The notes under the pieces were generated by a model. That model was not told the origin of the DNA and ran no database searches. It saw only the letters and a program-made list of their open reading frames with translations. DNA of 64,000 nt from Gloeocapsa sp. PCC 7428 (GTDB taxonomy: Bacteria > Cyanobacteriota > Cyanobacteriia > Cyanobacteriales > Chroococcidiopsidaceae), in the NCBI RefSeq assembly GCF_000317555.1, contig NC_019745.1:3534001-3598000 (forward strand), written 5' to 3'. Position numbers and translations under genes: made by a program. Position 1 is the first letter of the stretch, and every line of letters begins with the position of its first letter. Positions 9,046 to 18,740 of the stretch are shown in pieces.

Positions 9046-9205
9046 GCATGAGGTAACTCAATCACGCCAACAGCAGGAGATTATACACGATCTACTTATG
9101 GATTTAAATCATGTCGATCCAACGGTAGGCAGAATTGTGCGTGATAAGGGTGAACTTGATTTAGAACGCTTAGAGTAGCGGATTTGTAGAGTTATAGAAG
9201 ATTAA
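9046..9205 (+). pseudogene. Broken duplicate of the remA-like gene 3' end
   Basis: Aligns without gaps to 6427-6586, the last 160 bp of the remA-like gene, with roughly 86% identity by eye (about 22 differences). The frame has an internal stop: CTA GAG CAG in the intact gene is TTA GAG TAG here. The fragment begins 13 nt after the galE stop and lacks the RemA domain. Together with the intact gene it forms a direct repeat around the alpha-toroid/galE pair. Confidence 0.9.
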
Positions 9206-9477
9206 AAAACAGAAGATATTGTAACGAAATTAAGAGCTAAGTAGAAATATATAAATTTGTTAAGAAAAGCTCGGCTGCCGAAGGATATGAAGTAATTCCT
9301 GCTATGGAATGACAATGAGTAGATTTTTTTTGGCTTACAAGTCCGAATAAAGTATTTTTTTGAACAAAAAACTTAAAATAATTTCAACACATTTTTATAA
9401 TTGTTCACTGTATGCGGCTCGTTTGCAGACGATAATTTAAAGCATATAGGCAGTGCTTGAAAATGGAGTAAGTAACG

Positions 9478-9678
9478 ATGCCTAATCACTACTCAATCTT
9501 AGATGACCAAAATCAAGTCTACGGAGAATGGCACGGACATTTGCACTATACGTTGATGTATCAAAGTAGAGAGAAAGCCGAAATCGTAGCAAGAGAACAC
9601 CATATGTTAGGGTACAAAATTGTACCATCAGAGGCAGCGGTAAGATACTCGGAGAGCAGATACTCTGAACATAAGTAA
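9478..9678 (+). CDS. Small unrecognised protein
   Basis: 66 residues, beginning MPNHYSILDDQNQVYGEWHG, His/Tyr-rich, soluble, with an acidic/basic C-terminus (RYSESRYSEHK). GGAGTAA lies close upstream of the ATG and a clear intrinsic terminator follows 7 nt after the stop, so it looks like a genuine monocistronic gene. The YQSREKAEIVAREHHMLGYK stretch is a helix with alternating charge. I do not recognise the family. Confidence 0.6.
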   Translation: MPNHYSILDDQNQVYGEWHGHLHYTLMYQSREKAEIVAREHHMLGYKIVPSEAAVRYSESRYSEHK

Positions 9679-9685
9679 AATCGAC

Positions 9686-9716
9686 AAGAAGGGAGTAACA
9701 ATTCCCTTCTTTTTAT
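9686..9716 (+). terminator. Intrinsic terminator of the 66-aa gene
   Basis: A 9-bp stem AAGAAGGGA / TCCCTTCTT with an 8-nt loop, running directly into TTTTATT. This is a canonical rho-independent terminator. Confidence 0.85.
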
Positions 9717-10025
9717 TAAAATGTGAAGTAAAGCTTTTAGTTATTAAGTCAGTAGATATTACTTTAGCGCGATCGCCTTCTCGAACTAATTTTATTTGCA
9801 CGCAAGTTTTCGCTGCAACACTTCATCGCAGCAGCAACATTGTAAGTAATTTATACTACACCTTACTAAATTCAGATAGCTTTAGCTCTAGTATTGAATA
9901 TTAAGTTTTGCTAAAGACTTATGTAAGTCACTCAAACTGCTTTGAAGAAGAAAGAGTGAAAACCTACTTCACGTGGTTAAACAAAACTGTGTTTTAAAAA
10001 CAAAGCAGCCATTCGGAGACATAAA
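9717..10025. other. Intergenic region with no recognised feature
   Basis: 309 bp containing one HIP1 octamer and otherwise AT-rich sequence. GGAGAC lies before the ATG at 10026. I see no repeat, RNA or regulatory motif in it. Confidence 0.3.
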
Positions 10026-10595
10026 ATGGATAAAAAGAAAGTATTAGAAGTACAAGAAATTAAACTAGCAATTTTAGAAAGCTTTCCCCCACAACTTTCT
10101 ATCACAGCGATAGGAACTGTCCCTACACAAGGCTGGAAAAATGCCGAACTAATTCCTTACGTCTATATCCAACCACCCATTGACGGCATTTATGAATTTG
10201 ACTTTGTAGCTGAACCACCAGAGGGAATTGTTGCACCTGCACTTGCGTCAATACAAGCAAATTTCCGTCTAGAAACTATTCCCACAAATCTTAGAGGAGT
10301 AAAAGTTTATGCTTCTAGTAATTCTCAAGTTGCACTTTTAGAAACAAGCGGTAAAGAGAGAACAATTTGCGTCAAAGGAGTTCTCACCGATGAGGGAGTA
10401 GAGTGTCAAACGCTACGGACTGCTGACGGCGAACTTTACACACTTGTGGGTAATCTCAAGGAATTTCAAGTAGGCGATGAAGTGTATGTAGCTGGTACAG
10501 TTGCCGAATTTTCGTTTTGCTTGCAGGGAATTACGATTGTTGTCAATTGGATTAGTAAAAGCGCACCAAAGTGTTCGTTACCTGTGAGTGTTTAG
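10026..10595 (+). CDS. Unrecognised protein with DUF5818-like C-terminus
   Basis: 189 residues, soluble, two parts. Residues 1-105 form a beta-rich domain (LAILESFPPQLSITAIGTVP, DGIYEFDFVAEPP) of unknown family. Residues 115-175 (VKGVLTDEGVECQTLRTADG, ELYTLVGNLKEFQVGDEVYV, AGTVAEFSFCLQGITIVV) look like the small OB-like module I remember as DUF5818, including its Cys in EFSFC. The N-terminal half resembles protease-inhibitor-like domains seen with bacterial stress proteins only in general composition. A two-hairpin repeat follows 28 nt after the stop. Function unknown. Confidence 0.65.
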   Translation: MDKKKVLEVQEIKLAILESFPPQLSITAIGTVPTQGWKNAELIPYVYIQPPIDGIYEFDFVAEPPEGIVAPALASIQANFRLETIPTNLRGVKVYASSNSQVALLETSGKERTICVKGVLTDEGVECQTLRTADGELYTLVGNLKEFQVGDEVYVAGTVAEFSFCLQGITIVVNWISKSAPKCSLPVSV

Positions 10596-10623
10596 TAAAG
10601 GCTGACAAGCATCCTACAACTAA

Positions 10624-10666
10624 ACCACGCAGGTGGACTTTGTTTTTTAGCTGCGAATTTATTCGC
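10624..10666. repeat. Two-hairpin dispersed repeat, copy C
   Basis: CCACGCAGGTGGACT palindrome, T-rich spacer, then GCGAATTTATTCGC at 10653-10666. Lies between the 189-aa gene and the dehydrogenase gene, same orientation as copy A. Confidence 0.8.
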
Positions 10667-10734
10667 TTAAATTTCAAAACAATTGTCAAGCATTGCCCTG
10701 ATAATAAATAGAGTTTAGTATCAGGGTGAATTTT

Positions 10735-12213
10735 ATGAGTTGTACCACTGTTCTCCAAAACTACATTAATGGCGAATGGTGTGACTCCAGTGCTACAGCG
10801 TATTTAGATGTAACAAATCCAGCAACAGCGGAAATACTTGCTAAAGTTCCACTCGGAACAGCAACCGACGTAGATCAAGCAGCAACAGCCGCAGCAACAG
10901 CATTTAACACCTGGCGGCGCACTCCAGCGGGAGAACGAGTACAGTATTTATTTAAACTTAAAACGCTACTAGAAGAGAACTTTGCAGACTTAGCCGCGAC
11001 GATTACACAAGAGTGCGGCAAAACTTTGGCAGAATCAAAAGGCGAATTGCAACGGGCGATTGAAAATGTGGAAGTTGCTTGCGGAATTCCGATTTTGATA
11101 CAAGGCTACAACTCAGAAGACATCGCCAAAGGCATTGATGAAATCTTGATTCGACAACCTGTAGGCGTTGCAGCAGTTATTGCGCCGTTTAACTTTCCAG
11201 GGATGATTCCGTTTTGGTTTATGCCGTATGCGATCGCCTGCGGTAATACATATATTATTAAACCCTCCGAGAAAGTGCCGCTAACAATGCAAAAAGTGAT
11301 GGATCTTTTGGCACAAACAGGAATACCCAAAGGTGTTGTCAATCTTGTTAATGGTGCTAAAGAAGTTGTCGATGCGATTCTCGATCATCCTGCAATTCGT
11401 GCAATTAGCTTTGTCGGTTCGACTCCTGTAGCGCGTTATGTTTACAGTCGGGCGACAGCAAATGGTAAACGCGCGCAATGTCAAGGTGGGGCAAAAAATC
11501 CAGTGATTGTGCTACCCGATGCAGATATGGAAATGACAACCCGCATTGTTGCGGATAGCGCCTTTGGTTGCGCTGGACAACGTTGTTTAGCGGCTTCGCT
11601 TGCAATTACTGTTGGAAAAGCACGTCAAACCTTTACTGATGCGATCGCTGATGCGGCGTCTACTCGCGTTGTTGGTTATGGATTAGACGACAAAGTTCAA
11701 ATGGGACCTGTGATTACAGCAGAAAGTCAAGCGAGAATTGAGCAATTGATTCAGCAGGGAATCGCTGAAGGTGCAACGCCGCTTGTTGATGGTAGACAAG
11801 CAAAAATTGCTGATTATCCTCAAGGTTATTTTATTCGACCGACGCTACTTCAGAACATCGAGCCTACAAGTAAAATTGCGCAAACCGAGGTTTTTGGTCC
11901 TGTATTAGGTTTAATTCATCTCGATACAGTGGATGAGGCGATCGCCTTCGTTAATCGTGGTGAATACGGCAATATGGCGTGTTTATTTACCTCTAGTGGC
12001 GCTGCTGCCCGCAAATTCCGTTATGAAGCGGAAGTTGGTAATATTGGAATTAACATTGGCGTTGCTGCACCGATGGCTTTCTTTCCCTTTAGCGGTTGGA
12101 AAGAGAGTTTCTTTGGCGATTTGCACGGACAAGGACATCACGCCATTGAATTTTTCACCCAAACGAAAGTTGTTGTTGAGCGCTGGTTTCAAGATTGGTC
12201 AAGACAATTTTAG
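10735..12213 (+). CDS. mmsA: CoA-acylating methylmalonate-semialdehyde dehydrogenase
   Basis: 492 residues of the aldehyde dehydrogenase superfamily. The MmsA/IolA subgroup is indicated by [34 protein letters not shown] and the catalytic-cysteine loop [15 protein letters not shown], plus [19 protein letters not shown] and the C-terminal [18 protein letters not shown]. The known reaction is methylmalonate (or malonate) semialdehyde + CoA + NAD to propionyl- (or acetyl-) CoA, in valine or inositol breakdown; neither full pathway is visible here. ATG 10735 is chosen because AGGGTGA lies 5 nt upstream; a GTG at 10726 overlaps that site. It is monocistronic, followed by tandem palindromic repeats. 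Confidence 0.93.
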   Translation: MSCTTVLQNYINGEWCDSSATAYLDVTNPATAEILAKVPLGTATDVDQAATAAATAFNTWRRTPAGERVQYLFKLKTLLEENFADLAATITQECGKTLAESKGELQRAIENVEVACGIPILIQGYNSEDIAKGIDEILIRQPVGVAAVIAPFNFPGMIPFWFMPYAIACGNTYIIKPSEKVPLTMQKVMDLLAQTGIPKGVVNLVNGAKEVVDAILDHPAIRAISFVGSTPVARYVYSRATANGKRAQCQGGAKNPVIVLPDADMEMTTRIVADSAFGCAGQRCLAASLAITVGKARQTFTDAIADAASTRVVGYGLDDKVQMGPVITAESQARIEQLIQQGIAEGATPLVDGRQAKIADYPQGYFIRPTLLQNIEPTSKIAQTEVFGPVLGLIHLDTVDEAIAFVNRGEYGNMACLFTSSGAAARKFRYEAEVGNIGINIGVAAPMAFFPFSGWKESFFGDLHGQGHHAIEFFTQTKVVVERWFQDWSRQF

Positions 12214-12217
12214 CTCG

Positions 12218-12388
12218 TCTTTATTAAATCTCCTACACGAATGCGAGTGCGAATAAATTCGCAACTAGTAAACAAAGTCCACCTGCGTGGACTACACCTA
12301 AATCTTGAACTGTGGAGAATGCCTGACGAATAAATTCGCGGCTAAAAAACAAAGTCCACCTGCGTGGACTACACCTAAATCTTAAACT
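12218..12388. repeat. Two-hairpin dispersed repeat, copies D and E in tandem
   Basis: Copy D (12218-12293) and copy E (about 12318-12370) are both in reverse orientation. Each has a GCGAATAAATTCGC-type palindrome (in E reduced to ACGAATAAATTCGCG), then AACAAAGTCCACCTGCGTGG. The shared tail ACACCTAAATCTTGAACT / ACACCTAAATCTTAAACT repeats with a 77-bp period (12271-12311 against 12348-12388), so E plus tail looks like a recent tandem duplication. It lies 4 nt after the mmsA stop codon. Confidence 0.85.
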
Positions 12389-12409
12389 CTTGAGTGTGCG
12401 TAGGCACAC

Positions 12410-12967
12410 TTAGCTGATATAGCCCCGAAGGGAGTCGGAGGCATCCACCATAGCAGATTCATTGAATTTAGTTCTGATAGTTTCAACTCGACGCCGATTA
12501 ACTCCCAAATCGCCCTCGCCTAAACGCGAAGCTGAACGAACGTGGATCACTTTGGCATCTTTGTCAAGCAAAAATTCGACATCATCAACAAATCCAACAA
12601 CGGGAATCGTAAATTCGCTATAAATGTAATTTTCACTTTGAGCGATCGCTTTTACACGTCGAAAAGATTGCAGGACTGTTTTGAGCCGTGCCATTGCCTC
12701 TTGGTCAGTTGAATTGTAAGTTAAAGGTGCGATTTGATGCGCTGTATCTTGGCTTTGACTGCTGACACAATTAGGAGTTCTCGGACAGGGTGCTAATTCA
12801 CCAGCATGAACCCCAAGGTTATCAGGTCGCGTTCCGGCAAATAACTGCGGTTCTCCAGAAAAGGCGATTTTGGTTCCTAATGCACAAAAAGTGACGAACA
12901 GCAATGCGATGAAGGTAAACAGAACTCGTTGGAATACAGAACTTGATTTCGTTTCAACTGTTGACAT
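12410..12967 (-). CDS. DUF1499 protein, membrane-anchored
   Basis: 185 residues from ATG 12967. One N-terminal hydrophobic segment (VLFTFIALLFVTFCALGTKI, about residues 14-33) anchors or exports it. The rest matches DUF1499: LAPCPRTPNCVSSQ with two Cys, a middle region ending IYSEFTIPVVGFVDDVEFLL, and VIHVRSASRLGEGDLGVNRR. The family occurs widely in bacteria and plants with no assigned reaction. A GTG start 21 nt further upstream is in frame but overlaps a HIP1 octamer and lacks a ribosome-binding site. Convergent with mmsA across the tandem repeats. Confidence 0.85.
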   Translation of the reverse strand: MSTVETKSSSVFQRVLFTFIALLFVTFCALGTKIAFSGEPQLFAGTRPDNLGVHAGELAPCPRTPNCVSSQSQDTAHQIAPLTYNSTDQEAMARLKTVLQSFRRVKAIAQSENYIYSEFTIPVVGFVDDVEFLLDKDAKVIHVRSASRLGEGDLGVNRRRVETIRTKFNESAMVDASDSLRGYIS

Positions 12968-13198
12968 GATTTCAACGTGCGATCGCACTCAGCAGAATCT
13001 AACAAAGACGATTGTACTGTCCTTTGCTGGCTTTGCTGGTGTACTTAACTGCGATCTAAGTATCCTAGTGAAGAGATTTTATATACGGCAATGACCAATA
13101 TAGCCATAACACTCAAGATACATAGAGTAATTGTCCACATTTCACTTTTAACCCTAAACCACAAATCTGTATAGAATCCTCTGACCTCTGCAACACTT

Positions 13199-13417
13199 AT
13201 GCCTTTAACTCACCTGGTTTTTTTAGCAATTGGTCTGGGACTCGTCTGGGTAAGTATCAAATTCAAAGACGATGTTTATCGCCTAGCAACCGCGATATCT
13301 GGTGCAATCTTGATCGTGTGGGGGTTTGCCCTAACCCCCTTGCAGTTTCAACTACCCATTGAGGCGCTTGTGCTGATCTTGGTGTTTCCGATTTGCTTGC
13401 GTTGCCTCAGAGAATAA
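13199..13417 (+). CDS. Small two-helix membrane protein
   Basis: 72 residues: MPLTHLVFLAIGLGLVWVSI (first membrane segment), a short polar loop KFKDDVYRLAT, then two further hydrophobic stretches GAILIVWGFALTP and IEALVLILVFPICLRCLRE. It is a plausible integral membrane protein of unknown family. The stop lies 1 nt before the stop of the convergent DUF1028 gene, so the two 3' ends abut. Confidence 0.65.
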   Translation: MPLTHLVFLAIGLGLVWVSIKFKDDVYRLATAISGAILIVWGFALTPLQFQLPIEALVLILVFPICLRCLRE

Positions 13418-13418
13418 A

Positions 13419-14195
13419 TCAAGCAGACAGCGGTGCATCCGTTGTGCTAACACTCTTTTGCGGTTGTGCTTTCGTAGAACCCGACCAAGGCGCAGGATTT
13501 AAACTAATAGGTTCGGTCGTGCGAGGGTGTATTGTGGGCATTGTCTGCCGAAACATTTGATAGTAATCTTTGCGCGATTCTTCAAATAAATAGCGCAGTT
13601 CGGCGATCGGGTTGTGATGGTGATCGACGCGCAAATCAAGATAGGGATAAACATCTTGATTGACAACATAAATTGCTGCCGATTGACGACCCCGCTTATC
13701 ACCGCCTGCTGCTTCCCCAGCTTCTAATGCTTGTAGTAAGCGTTCAGAAAACTCCATTCCTTCTTTGGCTTGATACGCTTCTGCCATTGCTAGCAAAGTT
13801 TGTTCGCCAACTAGCATATTGCCAGCTACAGAGAAGTAGGGAAACGTAAAATGTCCTGCCCAATCGATGCACTCTTTGCCTGTCCAAGCCGCAGTATGTC
13901 CATTGTGATCGACAAGGTGTAATTGCCGATGGTCGCGGTCTTTGTCATCTTTCAGCAACAGGTAAATGATATCTTCGACAGAGATTTCGTCTAAGGTACC
14001 TTCGCTGATTGCCCGTTGTTCGAGTAATTGAATACCCCAAATTCCCAACAGCGGGTTGGTTTGTGCTTGCGTTGCGATCGCCCCAATTGTCGCTTTGGCA
14101 TGAGGCACTAACGCCCCTACTGCTAGATGCTTTGTTGCGACTGCAACCCCTGTCATTTGTGTTGATGGATCCCAAGCCACAATTGAGAATGTCAT
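13419..14195 (-). CDS. DUF1028 protein, predicted Ntn-type hydrolase
   Basis: 258 residues; DUF1028 is shown by MTFSIVAWDPSTQMTGVAVA, VGALVPHAKATIGAIATQAQ, GNMLVGEQTLLAMAEAY and GEAAGGDKRGRQSAAIYVV. The family is related by fold to N-terminal nucleophile hydrolases and is often found beside peptide-uptake or amide-metabolism genes in other bacteria (from memory). Here it is divergent from asparagine synthetase, which in turn faces a peptide ABC transporter operon. The C-terminal 45 residues are Pro/Ser/Thr-rich and probably disordered. The substrate is unknown. Confidence 0.88.
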   Translation of the reverse strand: MTFSIVAWDPSTQMTGVAVATKHLAVGALVPHAKATIGAIATQAQTNPLLGIWGIQLLEQRAISEGTLDEISVEDIIYLLLKDDKDRDHRQLHLVDHNGHTAAWTGKECIDWAGHFTFPYFSVAGNMLVGEQTLLAMAEAYQAKEGMEFSERLLQALEAGEAAGGDKRGRQSAAIYVVNQDVYPYLDLRVDHHHNPIAELRYLFEESRKDYYQMFRQTMPTIHPRTTEPISLNPAPWSGSTKAQPQKSVSTTDAPLSA

Positions 14196-14470
14196 GATTC
14201 CCTGTATTTACTACCTAACGAGTTCTGTATAGAAACATTATTTTTCTATATCATTTATTTATAGATGTGTACTGTCGTGTATTTAACTATTCCCCAGAAT
14301 GTTGCCTTGCTAACATCAGCTGCCATAGCAGAGGTCAGAGGTCAAGCATCAGGGTTCAGGTTTTTTGAAGAGTTACTCATTGAGATTAACCACTGCTACA
14401 TCTAACAAAACAGTTGTTGTTGAAGGACTTAGCAGTTATTTCAGTTTGTTGTAAGTAAAGGTGTGATCTT

Positions 14471-16507
14471 ATGTGCGGTATTGGTGGCGTCATGCACCAC
14501 GATCCGGCTCGTCCCGTGAATCCAGATGTTCTGGTGGCGATGGCGGCGATTCAGTATCATCGCGGACCAGATGGATTCGGTGTCAAAATTATGAGCGATC
14601 GCGGTGTTGGCTTCACCCATGCGCGATTATCGATTATCGACCTCAACCCTGAACGCGGAAGACAGCCGTTTGTTTCTGCTGATGGGCAATACATGATTGC
14701 GCACAACGGCGAGTTTTATGACTACAAACGCATCCGCGCCGACCTAACTTCTTTAGGTTATCGCTTTCGCAGCAAGAGCGATACCGAACTGACGATGCAC
14801 TTAAGCGATCGCTACGGGTTAGAAGGTGCGTTACCACATCTACGCGGCGAGTTTGCCTTTGCTCTTTACGAACGTTCCAAAGATCGACTGACATTAGTAC
14901 GCGATCGCTTTGGTGTCAAACCTTTGTATTGGACGATGACGCCCGAAGGTTTAGTCTTTGGTTCAGAAATTAAAGTATTATTTGCACATCCAGCCGTCCA
15001 GCGCCGCTTTTCTTCTGAAGGACTTTATCATCAACTAATGCAGCTAATTGTACCAGGAACATCCGCGTTTGAGGGAATTTATGCGGTCGAACCTGGGCAA
15101 ATGGTGATTGTCGAGCGTCATGACGGGCAACTACAAGTTAAAACGAAACAATACTGGGATTTGAACTTCCCGCGCCAGTCTGAACGCGGACAAAGATTAA
15201 CAGATGAAGAGTACATTGAAGAATTACGCAGCCGTTTTATTGAAGCTGTACAACTGCGACTCGAAGCGGATGTTCCTGTAGCGTGTTACCTCTCTGGCGG
15301 CATCGACTCGTGTACGATTATGGGTATTGCCGCCGCGAGTCAACAATCACCTGTCAAAGCGTTTACGATTGGGTTTGACGATCGCGACTACGACGAAACC
15401 GCGATCGCCCGCGAAATGGCACAAGCCACAGGTGCAGATCAAGATGTCTTGATGGTCGATGGCAATCAACTTTACGATCACTTTGCGCGGACAATATGGC
15501 ACACAGAACGCAGTATTTATAACACTTTTACCGTTGCCAAGTTGTTGATGAGCGAACACGTCAACAAAGCTGGGTACAAAGTCGTCGTCACGGGTGAAGG
15601 ATCGGATGAACTTTTCGCAGGGTATCCGCAACTGCGGCTGGATATGATTTTGCACGGCATGGATGATGCTTCACCAGAAGAACGCGCCGATTTAGAAGAT
15701 TGGCTAGCCGAAAGTAATCGGTTATTTAAAGGGAATCTCTTAGCAGAAAAAGCCTTAGACGATCCAGCCCTCACAAACTTAGTAGGCTTTACGCCTAGCT
15801 GCTTACAATCGTGGTTATCGGCATCTGCCTACGTTCCGAGTTTACTGCATCCCGATCGCCGCGCCGCAACGCAAAATTACTCGCCAGGAGAAGCTGTTGC
15901 TCATGCGCTGGATCGCGAGCAAATTGAGGGGCGTCACCCGCTTGACAAAGTGCAATATATATGGATAAAAACGCAGTTTGAGTCACAAGTCCTCGGTTGG
16001 GCAGGCGATCGCGTCGATATGGCAAACTCGATGGAAGCACGTCCGCCGTTTCTCGATCATCCCTTAGTCGAATTCGCCGTCACGCTACCGCAAAATATGC
16101 GTTTACGGGGACGTAAAGATAAATATATCCTACGCGAAACAATGCGCGAGCTTTTACCAAAAGCACTGTACGAGCGACAAAAGTTTGCGTTCATGGCTCC
16201 GCCATCGCATACCGATCCGGTTAAGCAACGGGCGATGCAGGCGTTATCGGCAACTTATTTATCAAAACAAGCGATCGAGGAAGCAGGGTTACTCGACGCC
16301 GCAGGCGTACAAAAGATTCTTCAGCGTCACGGCGATGCAAATACACCAGTTTCAGACCGAGTGCAACTCGATGCGATTATTAATCATATGCTCAGCGTGC
16401 AAATGCTGCACAAGCATTTTGTCGGCAACGATGTTCCTGTAGTAGCACGCGATCGCGCTCAAGAACGCGGTTGGTACGCTAAAGATCAACTTGTTGTGGT
16501 AACTTAG
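14471..16507 (+). CDS. asnB: Asparagine synthetase (glutamine-hydrolysing)
   Basis: 678 residues, two domains. Residues 1-220: glutaminase of the Ntn type with the essential Cys2 (MCGIGGVMH), RGPDGFG, ARLSIIDL and AHNGEFYD. Residues about 245-600: ATP-pyrophosphatase synthase with the PP-loop YLSGGIDSC, FTIGFDDRDYDE, VVTGEGSDELFAGYP and SMEARPPFLDHPLVE. Class B enzymes make Asn (or a related amide) from Asp, Gln and ATP. It is somewhat longer than E. coli AsnB (about 554), as in many cyanobacterial and XrtA-type relatives, so an amidotransferase with another acceptor cannot be excluded. Convergent with dppF across a palindromic repeat. Confidence 0.92.
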   Translation: MCGIGGVMHHDPARPVNPDVLVAMAAIQYHRGPDGFGVKIMSDRGVGFTHARLSIIDLNPERGRQPFVSADGQYMIAHNGEFYDYKRIRADLTSLGYRFRSKSDTELTMHLSDRYGLEGALPHLRGEFAFALYERSKDRLTLVRDRFGVKPLYWTMTPEGLVFGSEIKVLFAHPAVQRRFSSEGLYHQLMQLIVPGTSAFEGIYAVEPGQMVIVERHDGQLQVKTKQYWDLNFPRQSERGQRLTDEEYIEELRSRFIEAVQLRLEADVPVACYLSGGIDSCTIMGIAAASQQSPVKAFTIGFDDRDYDETAIAREMAQATGADQDVLMVDGNQLYDHFARTIWHTERSIYNTFTVAKLLMSEHVNKAGYKVVVTGEGSDELFAGYPQLRLDMILHGMDDASPEERADLEDWLAESNRLFKGNLLAEKALDDPALTNLVGFTPSCLQSWLSASAYVPSLLHPDRRAATQNYSPGEAVAHALDREQIEGRHPLDKVQYIWIKTQFESQVLGWAGDRVDMANSMEARPPFLDHPLVEFAVTLPQNMRLRGRKDKYILRETMRELLPKALYERQKFAFMAPPSHTDPVKQRAMQALSATYLSKQAIEEAGLLDAAGVQKILQRHGDANTPVSDRVQLDAIINHMLSVQMLHKHFVGNDVPVVARDRAQERGWYAKDQLVVVT

Positions 16508-16557
16508 CAGTTGAAACTGACAAAACCTGCCTTCACAGCTTTCTAATTTTCTTATGA

Positions 16558-16602
16558 GTTCACGCAGGTGGATTTAGTTCTTATAGCTGCGAATTTATTC
16601 GC
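16558..16602. repeat. Two-hairpin dispersed repeat, copy F
   Basis: GTTCACGCAGGTGGATT arm, spacer, then GCGAATTTATTCGC at 16589-16602. It sits between the converging asnB and dppF genes. The second palindrome contains the TAA stop codon of dppF (complement of 16595-16597). Confidence 0.8.
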
Positions 16603-17644
16603 CAAGCGCCGGATCGAAATTCCCCGATGCATCAACAAGATGACACGCGACATAGTGTCCATCGCCTACATCGCGAAATTCTGGTTCTATTTGATGACAG
16701 CGTTCAATTGCCCAAGGACAGCGCGTGTGGAAACGACAGCCACTCGGAGGGTTTGTTGGGCTAGGAACATCGCCTTCTAAAACAATTCGCTGGCGCTTTG
16801 CTTCTACCGTAGGATCGGGAATCGGGATCGCGGAGAGTAAAGCTTGTGTATACGGATGCAGTGGATTTTCGTATAGCGATACGCGATCGGCAAGTTCGAC
16901 AATTTTACCAAGATACATCACCGCAATGCGATCCGAGATATGCCGAACAACGCTCAAATCGTGCGCAATAAACAAATAAGTAAGTCCTAATTCGCGTTGG
17001 AGTGACTGCACTAAGTTAATGACTTGCGCTTGAACCGAGACATCTAATGCGGCGATTGGTTCATCACATACTAAAAAATCAGGGTTAACAGCTAACGCCC
17101 GTGCGAGCGCAACTCTTTGGCGTTGTCCCCCAGAAAATTCGTGCGGATAACGATAAGTAAACTCTGGACTCAAGCCGACGACTGCTAAAAGGTGCTGAAC
17201 TCGCGCTTGTTTCTCGCGCCCTGCGGCTAAACCAAAAATTTCTAGTGGTTCGCTAATCACATCACCAATCGTCATGCGGGGATTGAGCGATGCATATGGA
17301 TCTTGGAAAACCATTTGCATCCTTTGGCGCATTTGGCGTAGCGGTTCGCCGGATAATGCCGTCAGTTCGGTTTCCTCAAGATAAACGTGTCCTGCACTTG
17401 GTGGTTCTATTTGCAAAATCGCGCGTCCTGTGGTGCTTTTGCCGCACCCAGATTCACCCACTAAGCCTAAAGTCTCGCCACGTTTGATATCAAAAGATAG
17501 CCCATCGACAGCTTTTACCGCCCCTACTTGTCGTTGAAGAATTAATCCGCGCAGAATTGGAAAATGAACTTTAAGATCGCGCACGCGTAGCAAGGTGTCG
17601 TTTTGCTGTCGTGTTTGAACTGTACTCGTTTGAGGTTGCACCAT
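16595..17644 (-). CDS. dppF: Peptide ABC transporter ATP-binding protein DppF/OppF
   Basis: 349 residues. Walker [17 protein letters not shown]-loop [12 protein letters not shown], signature [14 protein letters not shown], Walker [14 protein letters not shown] and the H-loop [14 protein letters not shown] are all intact. The C-terminal OppF/DppF extension ([32 protein letters not shown]) is the Fe-S-binding-type Cys cluster of this family. It powers oligopeptide or dipeptide import with DppB/C/D. It begins 18 nt after dppD. The last codons (GGC GAA TAA) lie in a dispersed palindromic repeat, so the natural C-terminus may have been altered by that insertion. Confidence 0.95.
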   Translation of the reverse strand: MVQPQTSTVQTRQQNDTLLRVRDLKVHFPILRGLILQRQVGAVKAVDGLSFDIKRGETLGLVGESGCGKSTTGRAILQIEPPSAGHVYLEETELTALSGEPLRQMRQRMQMVFQDPYASLNPRMTIGDVISEPLEIFGLAAGREKQARVQHLLAVVGLSPEFTYRYPHEFSGGQRQRVALARALAVNPDFLVCDEPIAALDVSVQAQVINLVQSLQRELGLTYLFIAHDLSVVRHISDRIAVMYLGKIVELADRVSLYENPLHPYTQALLSAIPIPDPTVEAKRQRIVLEGDVPSPTNPPSGCRFHTRCPWAIERCHQIEPEFRDVGDGHYVACHLVDASGNFDPALGE

Positions 17645-17662
17645 GATTTTTGTTGATCGACA

Positions 17663-18673
17663 CTAAGCGGTTGCTGATTGAGATGCTTGCAGAACTTCTG
17701 CGCCTTCGGGTTTTACCCAACACGCGACTTGGTGGTTCACTCCCACCGGTTCTAGCGGTGGATCTTCACTATGGCATTTGGCGATCGCAAACTCGCAACG
17801 CGGCGCGAACGGGCATCCTTGCGGATAGTTGACTAAACTGGGGGGTAATCCATCGATTGATTTGAGGTGTTCTTGTCGCTGTTCGTCTAAACGCGGAATA
17901 CTTTGCAGTAGCCCAATTGTGTACGGATGACGTGGATGGTGATACAGTGCGTGTAGTGGCGCTTGTTCGACAATTTGCCCTGCATACATCACCAAGATGC
18001 GATCGGCTAAACCTGCAAGTAGTGACAGATCGTGCGTAATCCAAATGACCGCCATTCCACGTTCTTCTTTTAGTTGCTTGACAATTTCAACGATTTGTGC
18101 CTGAATTGTCACATCAAGCGCCGTCGTTGGTTCATCGGCAATCAGTAAATCAGGATTACATGCTAGTCCCATCGCAATCATCACGCGTTGGCGCATCCCT
18201 CCAGAAAATTGGTGCGGGTAGTTGCGGATGCGATCGCGCGCCCCAGGAATTCCAACTTGCTCTAAAAGTTCAACTGCTCTTGCTTTAGCCTCGGCTCTTG
18301 CCATACCTAAATGCAGTTGAATTGCTTCGGTCATTTGCTTTTCCACCCGCAGCACCGGATTGAGCGATGTCATCGGGTCTTGAAAAATCATCGAGAGACG
18401 ATTTCCCCGCAGCGATCGCATTTCGCGCACACTCAACTTGAGCAAATCGCGTCCCTGAAACATCACCTCACCACCCACAATTTTGCCAGGAGGCGATGGA
18501 ATCAGCCGCATTGCCGATAGCATAGTGATACTTTTACCCGAACCTGACTCGCCAACAATACCCACAGTTTCCTGCGCATTGACATGAAACGAGACATCAT
18601 TAACCGCATGAACGACACCATTTTGAGTAAAAAAGCGCGTTTTCAGGTTTTGAACATCAAGCAATCGAGCCAT
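17663..18673 (-). CDS. dppD: Peptide ABC transporter ATP-binding protein DppD/OppD
   Basis: 336 residues from ATG 18673 ([19 protein letters not shown]). In frame the reading continues upstream to 18787 but would overlap dppC and start with non-family sequence, so the shorter start is used. Walker [53 protein letters not shown] and [14 protein letters not shown] are intact, and the C-terminal [15 protein letters not shown] plus [15 protein letters not shown] is the OppD/DppD extension. The first of the two nucleotide-binding subunits of the transporter. Confidence 0.95.
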   Translation of the reverse strand: MARLLDVQNLKTRFFTQNGVVHAVNDVSFHVNAQETVGIVGESGSGKSITMLSAMRLIPSPPGKIVGGEVMFQGRDLLKLSVREMRSLRGNRLSMIFQDPMTSLNPVLRVEKQMTEAIQLHLGMARAEAKARAVELLEQVGIPGARDRIRNYPHQFSGGMRQRVMIAMGLACNPDLLIADEPTTALDVTIQAQIVEIVKQLKEERGMAVIWITHDLSLLAGLADRILVMYAGQIVEQAPLHALYHHPRHPYTIGLLQSIPRLDEQRQEHLKSIDGLPPSLVNYPQGCPFAPRCEFAIAKCHSEDPPLEPVGVNHQVACWVKPEGAEVLQASQSATA

Positions 18674-18740
18674 GATACTGTTTTGCTCTAAAGTTGGTAC
18701 GTATGGGTGAGCAGGGGGGCAGAGGAGACAATATTTATAA

